Origin: Dicaeum eximium
Taxonomy: Eukaryota; Chordata; Aves; Passeriformes; Dicaeidae
Length of the DNA: 64,000 nt
NCBI GenBank assembly: GCA_013396995.1
Contig: VWZP01009178.1
Span: 653,440 to 717,439 of the forward strand
Direction: 5' to 3'
The stretch's first letter is position 1, and every line of letters begins with the position of its first letter. The notes under the pieces were generated by a model. That model saw only the letters and a program-made list of their open reading frames with translations, did not search any database and was not told the origin of the DNA. The translations under genes were made by a program, and so were the position numbers. This document shows, in pieces, positions 22,106 through 34,969 of this stretch.

Positions 22106-25100
22106 ATACCTTCATACCCAGGGATTTAGGGTTTATGTTTGTATATTGCTGTCAAATAAAATTATGAAATATGTTCAGGATATGTAACATTTTGATTTTA
22201 TCTTTTTCTTTCTGCAGAAATCTTGGGATCATTGTGGTGAGAGGTGATGGATCTCTTTTCTCTCTCCTTTCTGGCCTGTCCTGGTTTTGCTGCATTCCTT
22301 GACCCACTGTTGTACTGTGCAGCTCAGCATTCCACCACTAAGAGCAAACACAAAATGCTCCCAAAATTCAGGTTTCTGGAGATGATCCCTAAGAACTTTT
22401 CCAGAATATCTGTGTTATGAAAGACACACGGAGCAGGTGAAGGAGGCTGTGAGCTCCCTCAGGGCTGGCAGCGAGGTGCGAACAGCAGCGTTAGGTACCC
22501 TTGTGAATGGCAACGTGGCTTTGAAGCCAGATCTGTTTTACCTCTCAGTAAATCTGCCCGTGTGGGGCTGGGAAGAAGCAGATATGTTATTGGGGGTGGA
22601 AAGCATCTTAAATCAAGCAAGTACAAAGGGGCCAAGAGCCCCATACACCCCCAGAACCAGCTGTCCCCATCCTGCCAGGTCCAGCCAGTCCCTCCCCGCC
22701 TGCCAGGACCTGCAATCTGCAGTGCGGGCAGACCTCAGGTTTCCAGGCTGAATCTACAAGGGCAACATTGACCTAATTAGTGTCTGAAACAAACGGGAGG
22801 GAAAGACTTGCTGCCGTATGTTGCAGAATGAAATCCTCTCCTCTCCTTTTGCTCTCCTGGCCCCGGGGATTCATCCCAGGCAGGTGCATCTTTGATTGCA
22901 GCAGGTTTTGAATCCTTTTCCCTCTCCTCGCGGGGATGCCACATGCTGTCTTCTGACCTCGTTAGCTTCTCCTCCTGTTCCACTTCCCCGCTCTGCACTG
23001 CCAGCCCCACCGATGTGCTAATTACCACAAAGCAATCTGCAGGAACGCGCTCCGAGCGGGGACAGGAGGGAGACGCTCTCAGAGCCTCGTGGGGGAGGGA
23101 GCAACTGGGGGAGCAGGAGCTTGGCTCAGCAAGGCTGATGTCCGAGCTTGTACCAGGTCACCCTTGCACAGGTCAGTGCCAGGTGTGGCCCATGGGTCAG
23201 TGCCAGACGTGGCACTGGCGTGTGCAGGACACAAAGTGTCCCACGCGGGGTGTGCAGAGTGGCTGTGCTGCCTGCCCACATCGCCACAGGGGTCTGTGTG
23301 GGCAGGGGGCTTGGTGTGCCTTAGCTGCATCCAAGGCATGGATGTGAAATAAATAGGGCCAGGAGGAATTCTCCTTTGAAAGGCCTTTATTGAGGATCAG
23401 CTCTCTCGGGGTGGAAGCTCGGGGTGCGCTGCCGCCGCTGCTCCCAATGGGCGATGAACAGGAGGAGGAGTTTGCAGAGCTGTCACTGCTGGCAGGGCTG
23501 GGGTCTCTGTCCTCACGGTACCCTCAGGAGCCCTGTGCTGGCTCGGTGCTCTGGGGGTGTCTTCTTGCTCTGATGTCATTGCAGTTACAATGACTGCTCT
23601 GGTGGAAGTTGGTGTCTCCTGCCTCGTTGGATTTTTCCCCACCCNAAAAGATGGACAGGAATATAACAGAAACCTTCAATTTTATTCATAACAGATGTGC
23701 TGTGCAGGACAACCTGAACATCCAAGGCTGAGTAACCATCTTCCCTCAGCTCCAAATCCCCCTTGGACCGACTCCTGCAGGCAGACAAGGCAGGGCCACC
23801 CACTGGCCACGGGCAGGCCTTGTGCCAGGTTGTGCTGCCAGGAAAAGGCAAGGTGCTCACTCCAGGAATGCACACCCAGCAAATCCTCCTCATGGGCTTC
23901 CAGTTTCCAGCTGACCCGTGCTCCACAGCAGAGCTGGTGGGTTATTGGAGCATGGGCAGAGGTCTGTTCCTCCAGCACTGACTGAAAAGGAGGAAACTGG
24001 AGGGGGGCTGGAGTTTGGGTTAATTTTGGCCAGGTGGAAAGACAAGATTTTCCTCTTCTTTCTTAATCAGTGAGAGACAATTAAAAATGGAGAAAGAGAG
24101 AGTTGTCCAGCACTTGGCCAACGCTGTCCAAATGACCACAGCCATTAGGTTTTTCAAGACTATGATGTGAAAAAGCTTTTAAATAAGTTTCTCACTGTTA
24201 TAGCATTGTTTTATATTCACCCTGTCTTGTCCAGATCGTTCTTTTGCTCTTTTAAGGGGTAACAAAGATGAGGATGATGGAGTTTGGTTTGCAGGGAGCA
24301 ATTTAGATTTCTTTGTGTATGTTCCTCTTCAAACCTCTGGTCTTCCCCTTTCTTTTTACACAGGGACCTTCTTGTGTTCATTCTTATCTAACCAGGGGTG
24401 GAAATGACACTCCCTTGTCAGGAATGCAAACCTTCTCAGGGCGGTTCAACTAACACCAAGATAGGAATCAGACACAAACCCACTGCAGCTTGGAGTTTTA
24501 TGAATTAGCTAAAAAATAAGTGCTCTGAAATGTACCAACCTGATATTAGGATACATTTACAGGAATACATCGAAGCCTGACATAATTTAATTGTATTTTA
24601 GTCCAATGGCAATACACAGTTGAGGGAAAACCATGTGCTGCATGAAGGATTTTCACTCTTCTGCAATATCTTGTGGAAGAGGCAGCACTTACCCTCCCTG
24701 AAATTGGCACTTATTTCCAAGGGTTACTGAAAGATACCTTGATTTTTCAGCAAAGATTTTACTTCTGATATGTTCCTCACCAAGCAGAGAAACTGTCACC
24801 TCTGAAGAGCTCAAGGCTTGTTTATAAATGCCAGCTCTGCTTCAGGCAGAGATGTCAGGACTGTTCCAGAAGGGGTTTCTTGCCCAGCCATCATTTGCAG
24901 AGGCACAGAGACATTGAGGTATACCTGGCTTATAGTTACTCCTTTCTGCCCTGCTTGGCATTAGAGTTTATCCAAGAAAACACTAAATTTTATTTCTACT
25001 GCACCATTGTGTCTGGCAGAGGGAGTTTCTGTGCACAACACCTGCAGAAATTCCTGTCAAAGCAGCAAAATGCTGCTGACAAAACTGATGCTGTCCCTTA

Positions 25101-25289
25101 ATGGTCTTTGTAGGGATCAAAGGGTCCTTTGTTAATGACCGGAATCTTTCTCCTGGGCCAGAAGCAATGAAAGAAATGGCAGAACTGTGTACCCTAAGAA
25201 GAGGTGCTGAATAAGCTCATCATGCTCCATGACTCATTGAACACTTCCAGCCCTTCCAGAGGATCTCAGTCCTCCAGCACTGGGCTGGT
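22106..25289. other. Intergenic, no gene seen
   Basis: Contains the candidate element at 22830-23090 and a single N at 23645. GTCAGTGCCAG occurs twice near 23171-23203. AT-rich unique sequence fills 24000-24800. No exon-like signal was found. Confidence 0.6.
22830..23090. promoter_or_regulatory. Candidate conserved non-coding element
   Basis: GATGTGCTAATTACCACAAA combines a homeodomain core with a RUNX-type ACCACA. Next to it are CATCTTTGATTGCAGC (TCF/LEF-like CTTTGAT) and AACGCGCTCCGAGCGGGG. CpGs are retained and no repeat is present. Confidence 0.35.
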
Positions 25290-25665
25290 TCTGTCCAGGA
25301 CAGAATTAATTTTTGCAGTAGCCGGGAGGAGGCACCTTGAGGTTATTCTGTACCTCCTCAGCTGATTGCTGGGGGCAGGGGAAGGGAGAATGATCCAAGG
25401 AGAATGGGTTCCTTCCAGGCAAGAAGAACGCAGGGGGGACATGAGTATTGTTTATTGTCCGAGGAGTATTTTCCTATTTTCGTGTGAATTGTTTCTTTTC
25501 TTGTACCCACTGTCATTACTGTTGTTGCTGTCACTGTTCTTTTTGTTATCTCATTGCTGTTTACATTAAATTGTTCCTATCTTAACCCGTGATCTTTAAA
25601 TGTTGTGCCTCCAATTCTCCTCTCCCATCTGCCGCAGAGGGAAGGGGAAAGGAGGGGAGAGAGCA
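25290..25665 (+). mobile_element. Degraded LTR fragment, probably ERVL-like
   Basis: The order of elements resembles a well-known class of avian LTRs: an AGAATTAATTTTTGCAGTAG start, a pyrimidine-rich middle, a TTACATTAAATTGTTCCTATC polyadenylation region, TTAACCCGTGATCTTTAAATG, then a CTCCTCTCCCATCTGCCGCAG block. No target-site duplication was found and the 5' half is poorly preserved. Assignment rests on pattern memory. Confidence 0.5.
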
Positions 25666-26179
25666 GTGCTGGTGATGTCTCAGCTGCATTGACTCAGACC
25701 CACAACTCAGCTCTTCAGAGGCAAAACACATCTGGCTGACATGGACCACATTACACACAGAAGTCAAAGCCCAAAACATGTGAAATTCCTCCATAAAAGG
25801 TTCTGTCTGCAGGAGGCAAGTATCCACCAGTGTTCCTCCAGTAAAGGCTACAGATCAAACATTCATTAACACTTCAAATTACTGAAACAACAGTTAGTTG
25901 ACCATTTTCTACTGTTTTCCAGTAGGAAAATTCATACAGGAGTTGAAAACTGACTGTTATTCATGGGAACATGTTCATTTTGTGAGGAGCTGTTGTGTAG
26001 TGGATACCTCTCAGAAATAAGAAGAGATAAGAAAAGAGTTAGGAAAAGGTTAGAAAATTACAGCAGATTCTTCTGAGCTTAGGAAATATTACAAGTATCA
26101 TTGATCTTCCACCCAAAACTGAAAGAGAATAGGAAAGGATGTCTTTTTTGAAAGTTCTTCATGTAATAGTTGTTCTTAG

Positions 26180-26758
26180 GGTACCCAGGGGCGGGGAGCA
26201 GAATAAATCCCCCATAACCCAAAGGGAAGTGGTCAGTGAGCTGCCACTCCACTGGGACACACACAGGCCTCTGGGGCCAGATGAGATCCAGCCAAGGGCA
26301 CTGAGGGAGCTGGCAGAGATGCTCACTGAACCACTTTCCAATCAGCTTTCCAATCCTCACTCGTTGTGGAAGTCCCAGCTGACTTTAGATTTTCAAATGT
26401 GGTGCCCATCTACAGAGAGAGATGGAAGGAGGAACCTTCTCTCTGCCTACAATTCCCTGAAAAGAAGTTGTATCCAGGTGGGGGCTGGTCTCTTCTCACA
26501 GATGAAAAAGAGTAGAAGAAGAAACTACTGAAATTGTCACCAGGGAATGTTTAGATTGTATACTAAGGAAAATTTCTCCATGGAAAGGGTGGCCAAGCCT
26601 GGCAGAGGCTGCCCAGGGCAGTGGTGGAGCCACTGTCCCTGAAGGGGTTGGTAAAATGTTAGTTGTGTAACCCAGGGATGTGGTTTTGTGGGACTTGGCA
26701 GTCTTCAGTTCAGGGTTGAACTTGGTGATCTTCACTGTCTTGTCCAACATAAATGATT
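26180..26758 (+). mobile_element. CR1 LINE fragment: reverse-transcriptase piece joined to 3' end
   Basis: The left part (about 26260-26430) reads GPDEIQPRALRELAEMLTEP in the + frame, typical of the CR1 ORF2 reverse transcriptase. The right part (26545-26758) is the usual 3' end: AAAATTTCTCCATGGAAAGGG, GCTGCCCAGGGCAGTGGTGG, then a CTTGGTGATCTTC tail block. Between them most of ORF2 is missing, so this is an internally deleted, non-functional copy. Confidence 0.75.
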
Positions 26759-27920
26759 CAAAGAAGCCCACTGGGTTTGGAGAGGTTTCATGTGAAGTGG
26801 GTCAGGAAACTCTTTAAGCCAACCCAGGGCAAAAATTTCATTTCCAGGGCAGACAGGGCCATTTGGCTGGGATCAGCATGGTACAGTGCATTTCAGCTAT
26901 GCCAACAGGCCTGTACAAGAAAAAGAATTCTTTCTTCAGAAGAGGTTTCTACCTGCACAATCTTGACCAAATTCTGGCCAAAGGGCACTATGATCTTTCC
27001 CTGGCATGTCCCTGTTAACCCTTTGCAGTTGCACAATCATTTAAACAGATATGTACTCACATAATCATAATATACCCTGTGTTTTATCAATACCAAATTT
27101 AGTCATTGTTGAATGCTAACAACAAAAGTGCTGTCATATTGAATAAGTGAATTTTAGGGAGGTTGGACAAAAAAGTTTTTTCAGCTTATGTGTTTTCTCA
27201 AGAAAATGTATATTCATAGTAGTTTGATATACCAGCTCACATGGGCAAGTATATTTGCATAAATACTCAAATGAGAATATTTGCACGAGTAATTAGGACA
27301 TGTTTGTTTTTCACGAGTGCTTATTCAGAAGGAAGTGTTTTCCTACACTTCCTACACAAATACTCATATATAAAAGAGGTCATGAATGCAAACAAAATGA
27401 TTCATGGGGATTAGTCTGAAAGAAGATTTCCCTGTGTGTCTGTAATATTTCCACTCACCTCTGGTTCTGTGTAGTAGCCAGTCATCTGCAAAACCTGATG
27501 AGCTCTGACAAGGCCTCTCCAAGCCTGCAGGATCATCTGGAGCACGGATGGAGGCATTACTGCAGGTTCCCCAAAGCACTGAGCTTCTGCCAGTAATTAA
27601 CAATATAAGAAATAAGAATATTAATTATAATAAAATAATCCTCCCTCAACACGAGACCCTGAGTCTGGGCTGACACCTGTTCATTATCCCCAGGATGCTG
27701 TTCCCAGTTAATGCTGCCTGAGCCCATTAAGTTGGATCCAAAGGACAGGGTGCTGTTGTGTGTCTTGCAAACCCAGGAGACTGCCAGCAAAGATGCTGCT
27801 CAAGGCTTTTGTTGCATGTAAGAGCCTGCCTTGATTCCAGACCTTCCTGACACGCTTCTCCCACTCCCTGTGGAGACTCATGGCACAGCACTGTGCTGAT
27901 GGAACCCATGGGGCTGGTTC
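26759..27920. other. Intergenic, AT-rich
   Basis: Unique AT-rich sequence, notably 27050-27370 with several TTTGCA and AATTAGG motifs. No gene, and no repeat I can name. Confidence 0.55.
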
Positions 27921-28364
27921 TGGTGCCTTGAATTGGGCTTACCTGGAAACAGAGGCCAGACAAAGCTAAAAAGATCAGAGCAGATCTATTTAATGAAGGG
28001 TCTTCAGGTACATTAACGTCAGACAAAGCCTCCCCAAGGGGCTACACTCAAAATGGACCATGGTCATGAGTTCTTCAGACAATTATAAGTTTGGTCTATT
28101 TGCATATGAGGGGTTAATTCTCCAATTACAGCTTCAGGTAATGAAGTCAGATACCCCCAGTTTGTCCCCCCCCGTCCCTGATTCACTTTTTTTGGTACTT
28201 TTGGGGCCTGACACTGTGGGGTGCCCTTGGATCTCAGGCCTGGAAGGATTGTTCTGTCTGACCACAATGTGGAGACTTTATTAACACTATATATGGAGTT
28301 CAGAGTTATGCACTAAAGCAGTACAGGATTTGAAAAATATAAAAGCTAAAATCTTAAGGCATCA
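27921..28364 (-). mobile_element. Solo LTR, family A copy 1 (retrovirus-like)
   Basis: Read on the minus strand it starts TGATGCCTTAAG and ends in ...CAAGGCACCA (the + strand begins TGGTGCCTTG and ends AAGGCATCA). It is flanked by an exact 4-bp direct repeat GTTC (27917-27920 and 28365-28368). Internal landmarks shared with the copies at 29747 and 48673 include the inverted forms of GGTCCATCTTGGGTGT-like and TGTAATTGGAGAATTAACCCC-like sequence. A 4-bp duplication suits an ERV1-type integrase. No internal viral genes adjoin it. Family name not assigned. Confidence 0.85.
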
Positions 28365-29746
28365 GTTCCAGCGTGGTCATGCTCTCCCCTTCTGAGGGCT
28401 CGAATGCAGTGTTGGGGAATCAGCTGGGTCCTTCAGCTGGAAGAGGTCCTTTCCACACATGTTTCCTTCCTCTTTCAATGTGACTGGGAGAAGCATGAAA
28501 AGGTCTTTGTTCAGGATTTAACAATCTCAGGAGCCCTCTGCCACTGTGGGTTTCTGAGTCATGTAGGTTGGCTTTTCAGAGCAGATCAAAGCAGACACTG
28601 TCCAGGTGTCTGTGGAAGCTGTTCCTCAGTCCTCTGGGGCCTTTAAAAACCTAAAGTAATACCAGAATTATTAAATACTGGTGTAGTGGGTTTGATCTCT
28701 TAAGACAATGTGATTCCAACATTGGCTTCCTCCTGGTTTTCCCCTCCAGAGCCACACTCCACCTCCCATTGCTGCCTTCTTAGCCAGTGCAGGAACTCCG
28801 GAGCACGCAGAGGAGGAGCTCCAGCTCTCAGCTGAAGCTGCTGAGTGAAGGCACAACAACAGCAGGTTACTCCAGCAATTACAAAGAGCTCTTAGCAGTG
28901 ATGTGAGGTCCTGGAGGATGCAAACAAGGTTCAGCATGGGTCCTGCAACTAGAAGTTGAGGAGGAATGGGAGACCCTGACCTGAGGACAACCTGAGGACT
29001 AATCTGGTCCAGAGGTACTTCAGCAAGTGGTTTGGAGGAGGGCTGAGGAAGAGGCTCCAAAGGAGAGATCCAAGTTGGGGTCTGTGGGACTACAGTTTCC
29101 TGGCAGCAGCAGGGGAAAAACACAAAAGTGAGAGACCATCCCCATGCTGGCATTTCAAGAAGGGGTATATCTGTAATTTTTGACCCTGATGGTATTCACA
29201 GAAGTCTTATCAGGCACTGGCTCCAAATGGAAAGTGTCCAGATAAGGTTTTCTAGACCTTAGGAAAGGCCCAGGAAAGCTCACTTACAGTGGTGCTTCAA
29301 CTGCTCAGCCAAATCATTTTAATAAAGAAACGAGAGAGATACAGCTCATAACAAATGTAGGTGGATGAATTGTAAATTGATTTCTGCTGGGTTGCTAACC
29401 AGTAGTAGAATCATAACCAGACCCACTGGTCTCCTGAGTGGGAGCTGCAGCAAGGCAAAGTCAATGGAAATAATGGTTAAGGCCACCAAGCCCTGGTCAC
29501 TTCATCACGCCTGAGCTCAACCTCAGGACAGGGCTCTCAAATCTGTTTTGGTGTCTCTTGCCCAAATATCTGGTTGGATTCAAAGGGAGCAGGATCCAAC
29601 CTGGCTCTTTAGATTCACTGCTCCTGCTATGCAGCTGCTCAGATGGGCCTGGAAAAGTTTTGCTGATGCAGGCAAAAGCATCCCTGTGGCAATATAATTC
29701 CCAGAATTTGGCCTTTATTGTGCAAAGAAAAGTGAGTGAATGCTAA
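28365..29746. other. Unique stretch between two inverted family A LTRs
   Basis: About 1.4 kb between a minus-strand and a plus-strand LTR. A minus-strand open frame of 160 codons (28671-29153) lies inside, Leu/Ser/Pro-rich, with no retroviral or host domain recognised. The LTR flanking repeats differ, so this is not a provirus interior. Confidence 0.55.
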
Positions 29747-30169
29747 TGGTTCCTTAAGTTTTAGCTTTCATGTTACCTACATTCTGTAGGCATTAGTATG
29801 TAAGTCTGAACTTCATATAAAGTGTCAGCAAGTTCTCCTCACAGTGTAGTCAGCCAAAACAATCCTTTTCCAGCCTGAGAAACAAGGACACCGTTGTAGC
29901 TTCAGGCCCAAAAAGTGTAAACAATGGCAAATTGAGAGAGCAATCTGGGAGGATGGGACTTCATAACCTGGAGCTGTAATTACACAATTAACCCCAATAT
30001 GGAAATGGACCAAAACGTATAAAAGTGTGAAAACTCATGACTTGGGGTCCATCTTGGGTGTAGCCATGGCCAGGCTCTTGTACTGCCCAAGGTGGATCCT
30101 TTGTAGGCCTTTTAATAAATCCCTGCTTTATTCTTTTAACACTGTTCCAGGCAGCCTCAGAAGGCATCA
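29747..30169 (+). mobile_element. Solo LTR, family A copy 2
   Basis: Starts TGGTTCCTTAAGTTTTAGC and ends CAGAAGGCATCA. It shares GAGCTGTAATTACACAATTA and GGTCCATCTTGGGTGTAGCC with the copy at 48673, and has the polyadenylation signal AATAAA near 30114. Flanks are CTAA (29743-29746) and GTAA (30170-30173), an imperfect 4-bp duplication. This copy is more diverged at its 5' end than the other two. Confidence 0.8.
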
Positions 30170-30483
30170 GTAACAGAGGTGTTTTGATGCCCAGGTGCAG
30201 CACATTCTCCTGGTGCAGAACTATTCCCAAAGCATCCCAGTCTTGGTGCACCTGAGAAGCTCCTGGGTGGCTGAGGTGTCATTGTTCCCTCCTGGTGTCC
30301 CCTGCCATTCCAGGGTCGGTGGGTGCTGCAGCTCCCCTCCCTCAGTGCCAGCTCCACTGCTCTCCTGAGCCACCTGGAGCAGCTCCCCACAGCAGAAATC
30401 CCAGGCAATCCACTCCAGAGGCCCCCCCAAATAAGAGCAAAGCCTGGCCAACATGACACGCCTGAAGGCCGGGGGAGATGGAG

Positions 30484-30874
30484 GCACTTGGTGTGACCTG
30501 TGCCTGCTGTCACCCCTGTGCCCTTCCCCAGGAGCTGTGACTGCTGTCACCTCTGTGCCCCTTCCCTGTGACCTGTGCCTGCTGTCACCCCTGTGCCCCT
30601 TCCCTGTGACCTGTGCCTGCTGTCACCCCTGTGCCCCTTCCCTGTGACCTGTGCCTGCTGTCACCNNNNNNNNNNNNNNNNNNNNNNNNNNNNNNNNNNN
30701 NNNNNNNNNNNNNNNNNNNNNNNNNNNNNNNNNNNNNNNNNNNNNNNNNNNNNNNNNNNNNNNNNNNNNNNNNNNNNNNNNNNNNNNNNNNNNNNNNNNN
30801 NNNNNNNNNNNNNNNNNNNGAGCTCTGCCTGCTGTCACCTCTGTGCCTGCTGTCACCTCTGTCCCCTTCCCCAG
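30484..30874. repeat. 38-bp minisatellite interrupted by the assembly gap
   Basis: Copies of a 38-bp unit beginning TGTGACCTGTGCCTGCTGTC start at 30567, 30605 and 30643. The first two are identical and the third is identical as far as the gap at 30666. Diverged copies precede at about 30492-30566, and shortened copies follow the gap at 30820-30874 (CTGCCTGCTGTCACCTCTGT). The true array is probably longer than drawn. Confidence 0.9.
30666..30819. other. Assembly gap (154 N)
   Basis: A run of 154 N. It lies inside the 38-bp minisatellite, so the gap most likely reflects collapsed or unassembled repeat copies. The number of Ns may be an estimate and not a measured length. Confidence 1.
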
Positions 30875-33403
30875 GAGCTTGGCTGCTATGCCAAGACCTC
30901 TGCCAGAGAGGCAAAGTCCTTGTGCTGCTCCTGCAGCCAAGGTCACGGGTTAATGGGAGTTACTGAAGTTTCCTTGACTCGATGCCTTTTCCAAAGCAAA
31001 CCTTTGCACAACACGAACTTGTAGGTTTGGGGCCGTTAATGGTTTTAGGAATTGCCAATATCCTCTGCTAATGCCATCAGCACCTCACAGCTCCAGGAGA
31101 ACCTGAGCTCAGCAGGGTGAACTGGTGATCTGTGCCCTATTTAGCTGGTGTATATATTTGTCAGTAAGTGGGGCACTCGATAACCTCAGATCTGACAGCC
31201 TTCAGATCCTGTATGGAGACATGTCAATCATTCTGGCTTACATTAAACATCTTCCCAGGCATCTGGACTATATTATAATATCCTATCAGTGCCAAATTAT
31301 AAACATGAACCACACATGCTAATCTCTTTATTCTGGCTTATTTCCCTTTCAGACGGTCCATGGAAGAAGGAAAAAAATTTATTTTGTCAGCATAATAAAA
31401 TTATAAACCACGTGTGAGGGAGGGTGGAGTCATCACCTGGTGTCTCTCCTGAGCCAACTATGGATTTTTGCAATAAATTTAGTGGGTTTGGCCATTTTCA
31501 CTCTGTGCCCTGGTAATAATCATAGTGAAGACACCCAATAACCAGTGAATAGAATTACAACAGAGGAAATCCTTTGATGATTTGTGTGTGCTTCTCAGTT
31601 TTCTCTATGACATGGTCCCACCTGCCCAGAGCTGCACCTGATGTCGAAGAGGGACAGGGCAGTGACCACAGAAAGGGTGCCCATGTGACACATGTCCTTG
31701 TCACCACCTTGTCCTGCCCTGGGGCAGTGGTGGGAGCTCTTCAGGAGAATGTGGAAATCACTTGGAAGCTCTGATCAACTAACAGGTGACTTTTACATTT
31801 TAAAGGACCTTCTGGTTTGTTCTTCTGAGAGTCAAATAGTGAAGGTAAAGGACATTCCCCTGGAACTCTGGGGATGGGATTCTTTGCATGCAAAGCATGC
31901 TGGATAACTCACCCCTTTTCTCCATCCAGCTCTGCCCCAAGGCCAGAAGCCCAGGTCAGCACAGGGGTGTGAATGTCCCTGGAGCTCCCCACAGCTCCAT
32001 CACTTTTCAGGCGAGGTCAGAAAACAAGAGGAATCTTCTTGCATGTCCTGAGGACACAGAGATGGAAAAGCTTGGCAGCACTTTCTGAGAGATGCTCAGC
32101 ATCCCCAGGAGCTCTGGCAAACCCAATTATCTCTTTGGGAACCTTCTCCAAGGAGCTGCTCCTGTCCCGTGGAGCACCAGAAACTGCCCACTGCAGATCA
32201 CAGTCCAAGTGGGATCCAACAGGAGGAGCTGGACAGGCCCCTCCCAAGGAGAATGTTAGAAACCCATGGGTTTGAGCCCTGCCATATCTCTTTTGCCAAT
32301 GACCTTCAGATGACCTTGCTTCCCAGTGTGAGAGTAGCAGCAGAAGTGGTTTCAGTCCACTGGAACTGGAATGGACTGGGCAGTTTGCCAAGTGACTATC
32401 TGCTGGGTTAATCACTGTGCAAATCTAATCAGGAACTGGAATGTGCCAGGCTCATTACTGAAATTAAATTCACCTCCAATTAAAGAGAGAGCTACAAGCT
32501 TCCATCGTGCAGAGGTGCCCCCAGGCTGCCCCTCCCAAAACCAACATCAAATCCAGTCCTGCTGAACTGCAGGTTTGCTGAGCTCTGGAGGTATTTCCAG
32601 GTGTGAGAAAGTGAACTGCTGCTTGTGATTTCCCCCAAGGCTCTCTAAGAAGTTTACTGATGTCTTTAATAAGTCACCTTGCAAGTCAGGAGTTCCTTCA
32701 ATGGTAGCACTTCCAAGGAGCACTCGCCAAGAGAAATCTGGGGATGTGGTAACTGGAACACCTCCCGTGGCAGGATTGTTCTTGTGAGCACCTTTACAAA
32801 TTCTCACCTTCACATGCTGAATCTTTCTTTGGGACCTACGCACCTTATGTCTACACTGTGGAGTCCAAATTAAGAAATTAAGTTTGTGCTGAGAACAACA
32901 AGGCTGCAGAGTCAAGCAGGCAAAGTGTAGAGATGCTGACTGAAAAGTTGTTCAAGCTTCATTTGCCCCTTTGGCTTCTACATTACACTTGCACAGCCTA
33001 ATTTCATCATCTCTGCACATCACATCATCTCTGCCTCCATCTGTGATTCACCTGGGCATTATCTGATTGCAGGGAAAAACTTTTATTATCTTAGGTCTAA
33101 ATATGTGCCTGTAACTGAAAGACAGCTCTGAAGACTTGGCAGGACTGCAGATGTAATTCCTGATCTTCTTCTTTTCTCCTCCAGTACTGAAAGAAAAAAC
33201 AATCCACTAAGATTGGGGATTGGCTTTCACCTGGAGATGGCCAACATGGGTGCAAAACTTGAAGGCTTCCTGTACACGTGTCCTTGGTTCACTCACACCT
33301 TCCACTGCCTACTCTAAAACCCACAAGTATATCCAAAAATATAGCTGGGGTCTGAAATCCTCCATCCTCATGCCCAGAAACCAGCAGTAGATAACAGAAT
33401 AAA

Positions 33404-33506
33404 GAATCACAGGCTGGTCCAGGTTGGAAGGGACCACAGGGTCACCTGGTCCGACCTCTCTTGCTCAAGCAGGGTCCTCCCAGAGCACGTGGCACACACT
33501 GGGATT
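33404..33506 (-). mobile_element. Short CR1 LINE 3' end fragment
   Basis: Inverted tail with GAATCACAGGCTGGTCCAGG, TTGGAAGGGACCACAGGGTC and ACCTGGTCCGACCTCTC. Only about 100 nt remain. Confidence 0.75.
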
Positions 33507-34969
33507 AGCAAGACATTGAAAACCAGTATTTAATTTGTTTCAAGTATGTAGGAAATTAAATATCTATTGAAGAAAGTATTTCACCTGGATGTTCTGGATC
33601 TGTGCAAAAGCCACAGGTACTGAGCAGAGCCATATTCTAGCAGGAGACTTCATCTTAAAACAAAACCTATTTCCTCCCCCTCAGGCTCAGGAGCCCCAAG
33701 ATGAATTTGTCCCAATGGTCTGGCCATAGCCACAGGTGGGAGTTCAGGTGGCCCATCCTTGCCTTGATGCAGAAGAGGCCCATGAAGGAAATTCACAATC
33801 TGGGCAAGTTCATGGGCAGTGTAAGGTGTAATTGTCTCGTTTGATGCACCTCACACAGTTTGTCAATTTGACAGTTTCTTTGATTTTCTGAAATCTTGCT
33901 GGGTTTTGAGTGTGGCTGTGTCCTTGTGGAGACTCCTCTGAGACTGTGGATCAAACTGTGCAGGACTGAGTCATGGTCTCCTTATTCCTGTTCTGTTCTA
34001 TCACATTTCATTATCACCCTATCAAGATAATTTGGAGTCACAATGGAAAACATTTCAAAGCCAGAGCTAGAATATGAGATCTGGCCCTTAGTTTCTATAC
34101 TTTACTTTATGGTAAAAAGATGTGTTTCTTTTTGCCATTCTAGGACCTATTTGACAGCTGTCATTCCTTCCTTACTTGTTCCTCTACTGGATTTGCAGAT
34201 CCCTCTCCTGGGTGTGAGGCCCTTTGCCTGTGAGCGCCGTTCCCATCACTGTGTGGGCCTCTCTGGGCTGTTCCTGCTGCCTCTCCCAGCCTGTGCTGCT
34301 GTCTCATGCCTTCACTGAGCATCTCTTTGTGGAAGGCCTTAAGACACAAGCACCTGCAGGTTTTATTCTCAGCTCCAGAGCTAACTGCCCACATTGCCTC
34401 TCTTTAGCCCCAAATCACTAGGACCGGTTCCTCTGGGTTATTTCGCACTGAGCTTCAGTAGCATCTTCTCTTGTGTACTCTGGGAGGCTTTTCCAATGAA
34501 GAGACACTAATTCCTGCTGGTCTCTGGGGTTCTGGATTCCCCATCCTGACTGGTTATTGCTTGGTTACCTGTTGGAGCCTCTCCAGGTTTCAATCCTAAA
34601 CCCAAGCTCCACACAGCCACTGTCCAGGTCAGACCTCGTGGGGTCTGGTGCTCCTCTGATTCATGAATTTGTGTCTCAGCTGTGCCGTGGAGCTCTGAAG
34701 GAGCCACTGGTGGGACAGGGGGAGCGAGGGGCAGGGCTGTTCCTGCTCCCTGCCTGCTGACAGGACAGCCCTGCCTCACCCTGAATTCTGCTCCTGCTGC
34801 CTCCTGCTTTAACAACTTCACATGCAATTCCTCAGTCGCTGGAGCTGCTCGGGAGCTGCAAGCACAAGGAGCAGCAAGGGGGAACTCCTTCCACGTGTCA
34901 GCAGATAACTACTCAAAAAGCAAAGCTGCACCCCTCCCCAGGGCTGCCGGGAGAATGCAGAGGGCAGAT

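Noticed and set aside
28671..29153. 160-codon minus-strand frame between two LTRs as a retroviral gene
   Set aside because: The LTRs are in opposite orientation with different target duplications, and the product has no gag, pol or env signature.
30575..31024. Open frames running through the N gap
   Set aside because: The Ns translate to unknown residues and the rest is 38-bp minisatellite.
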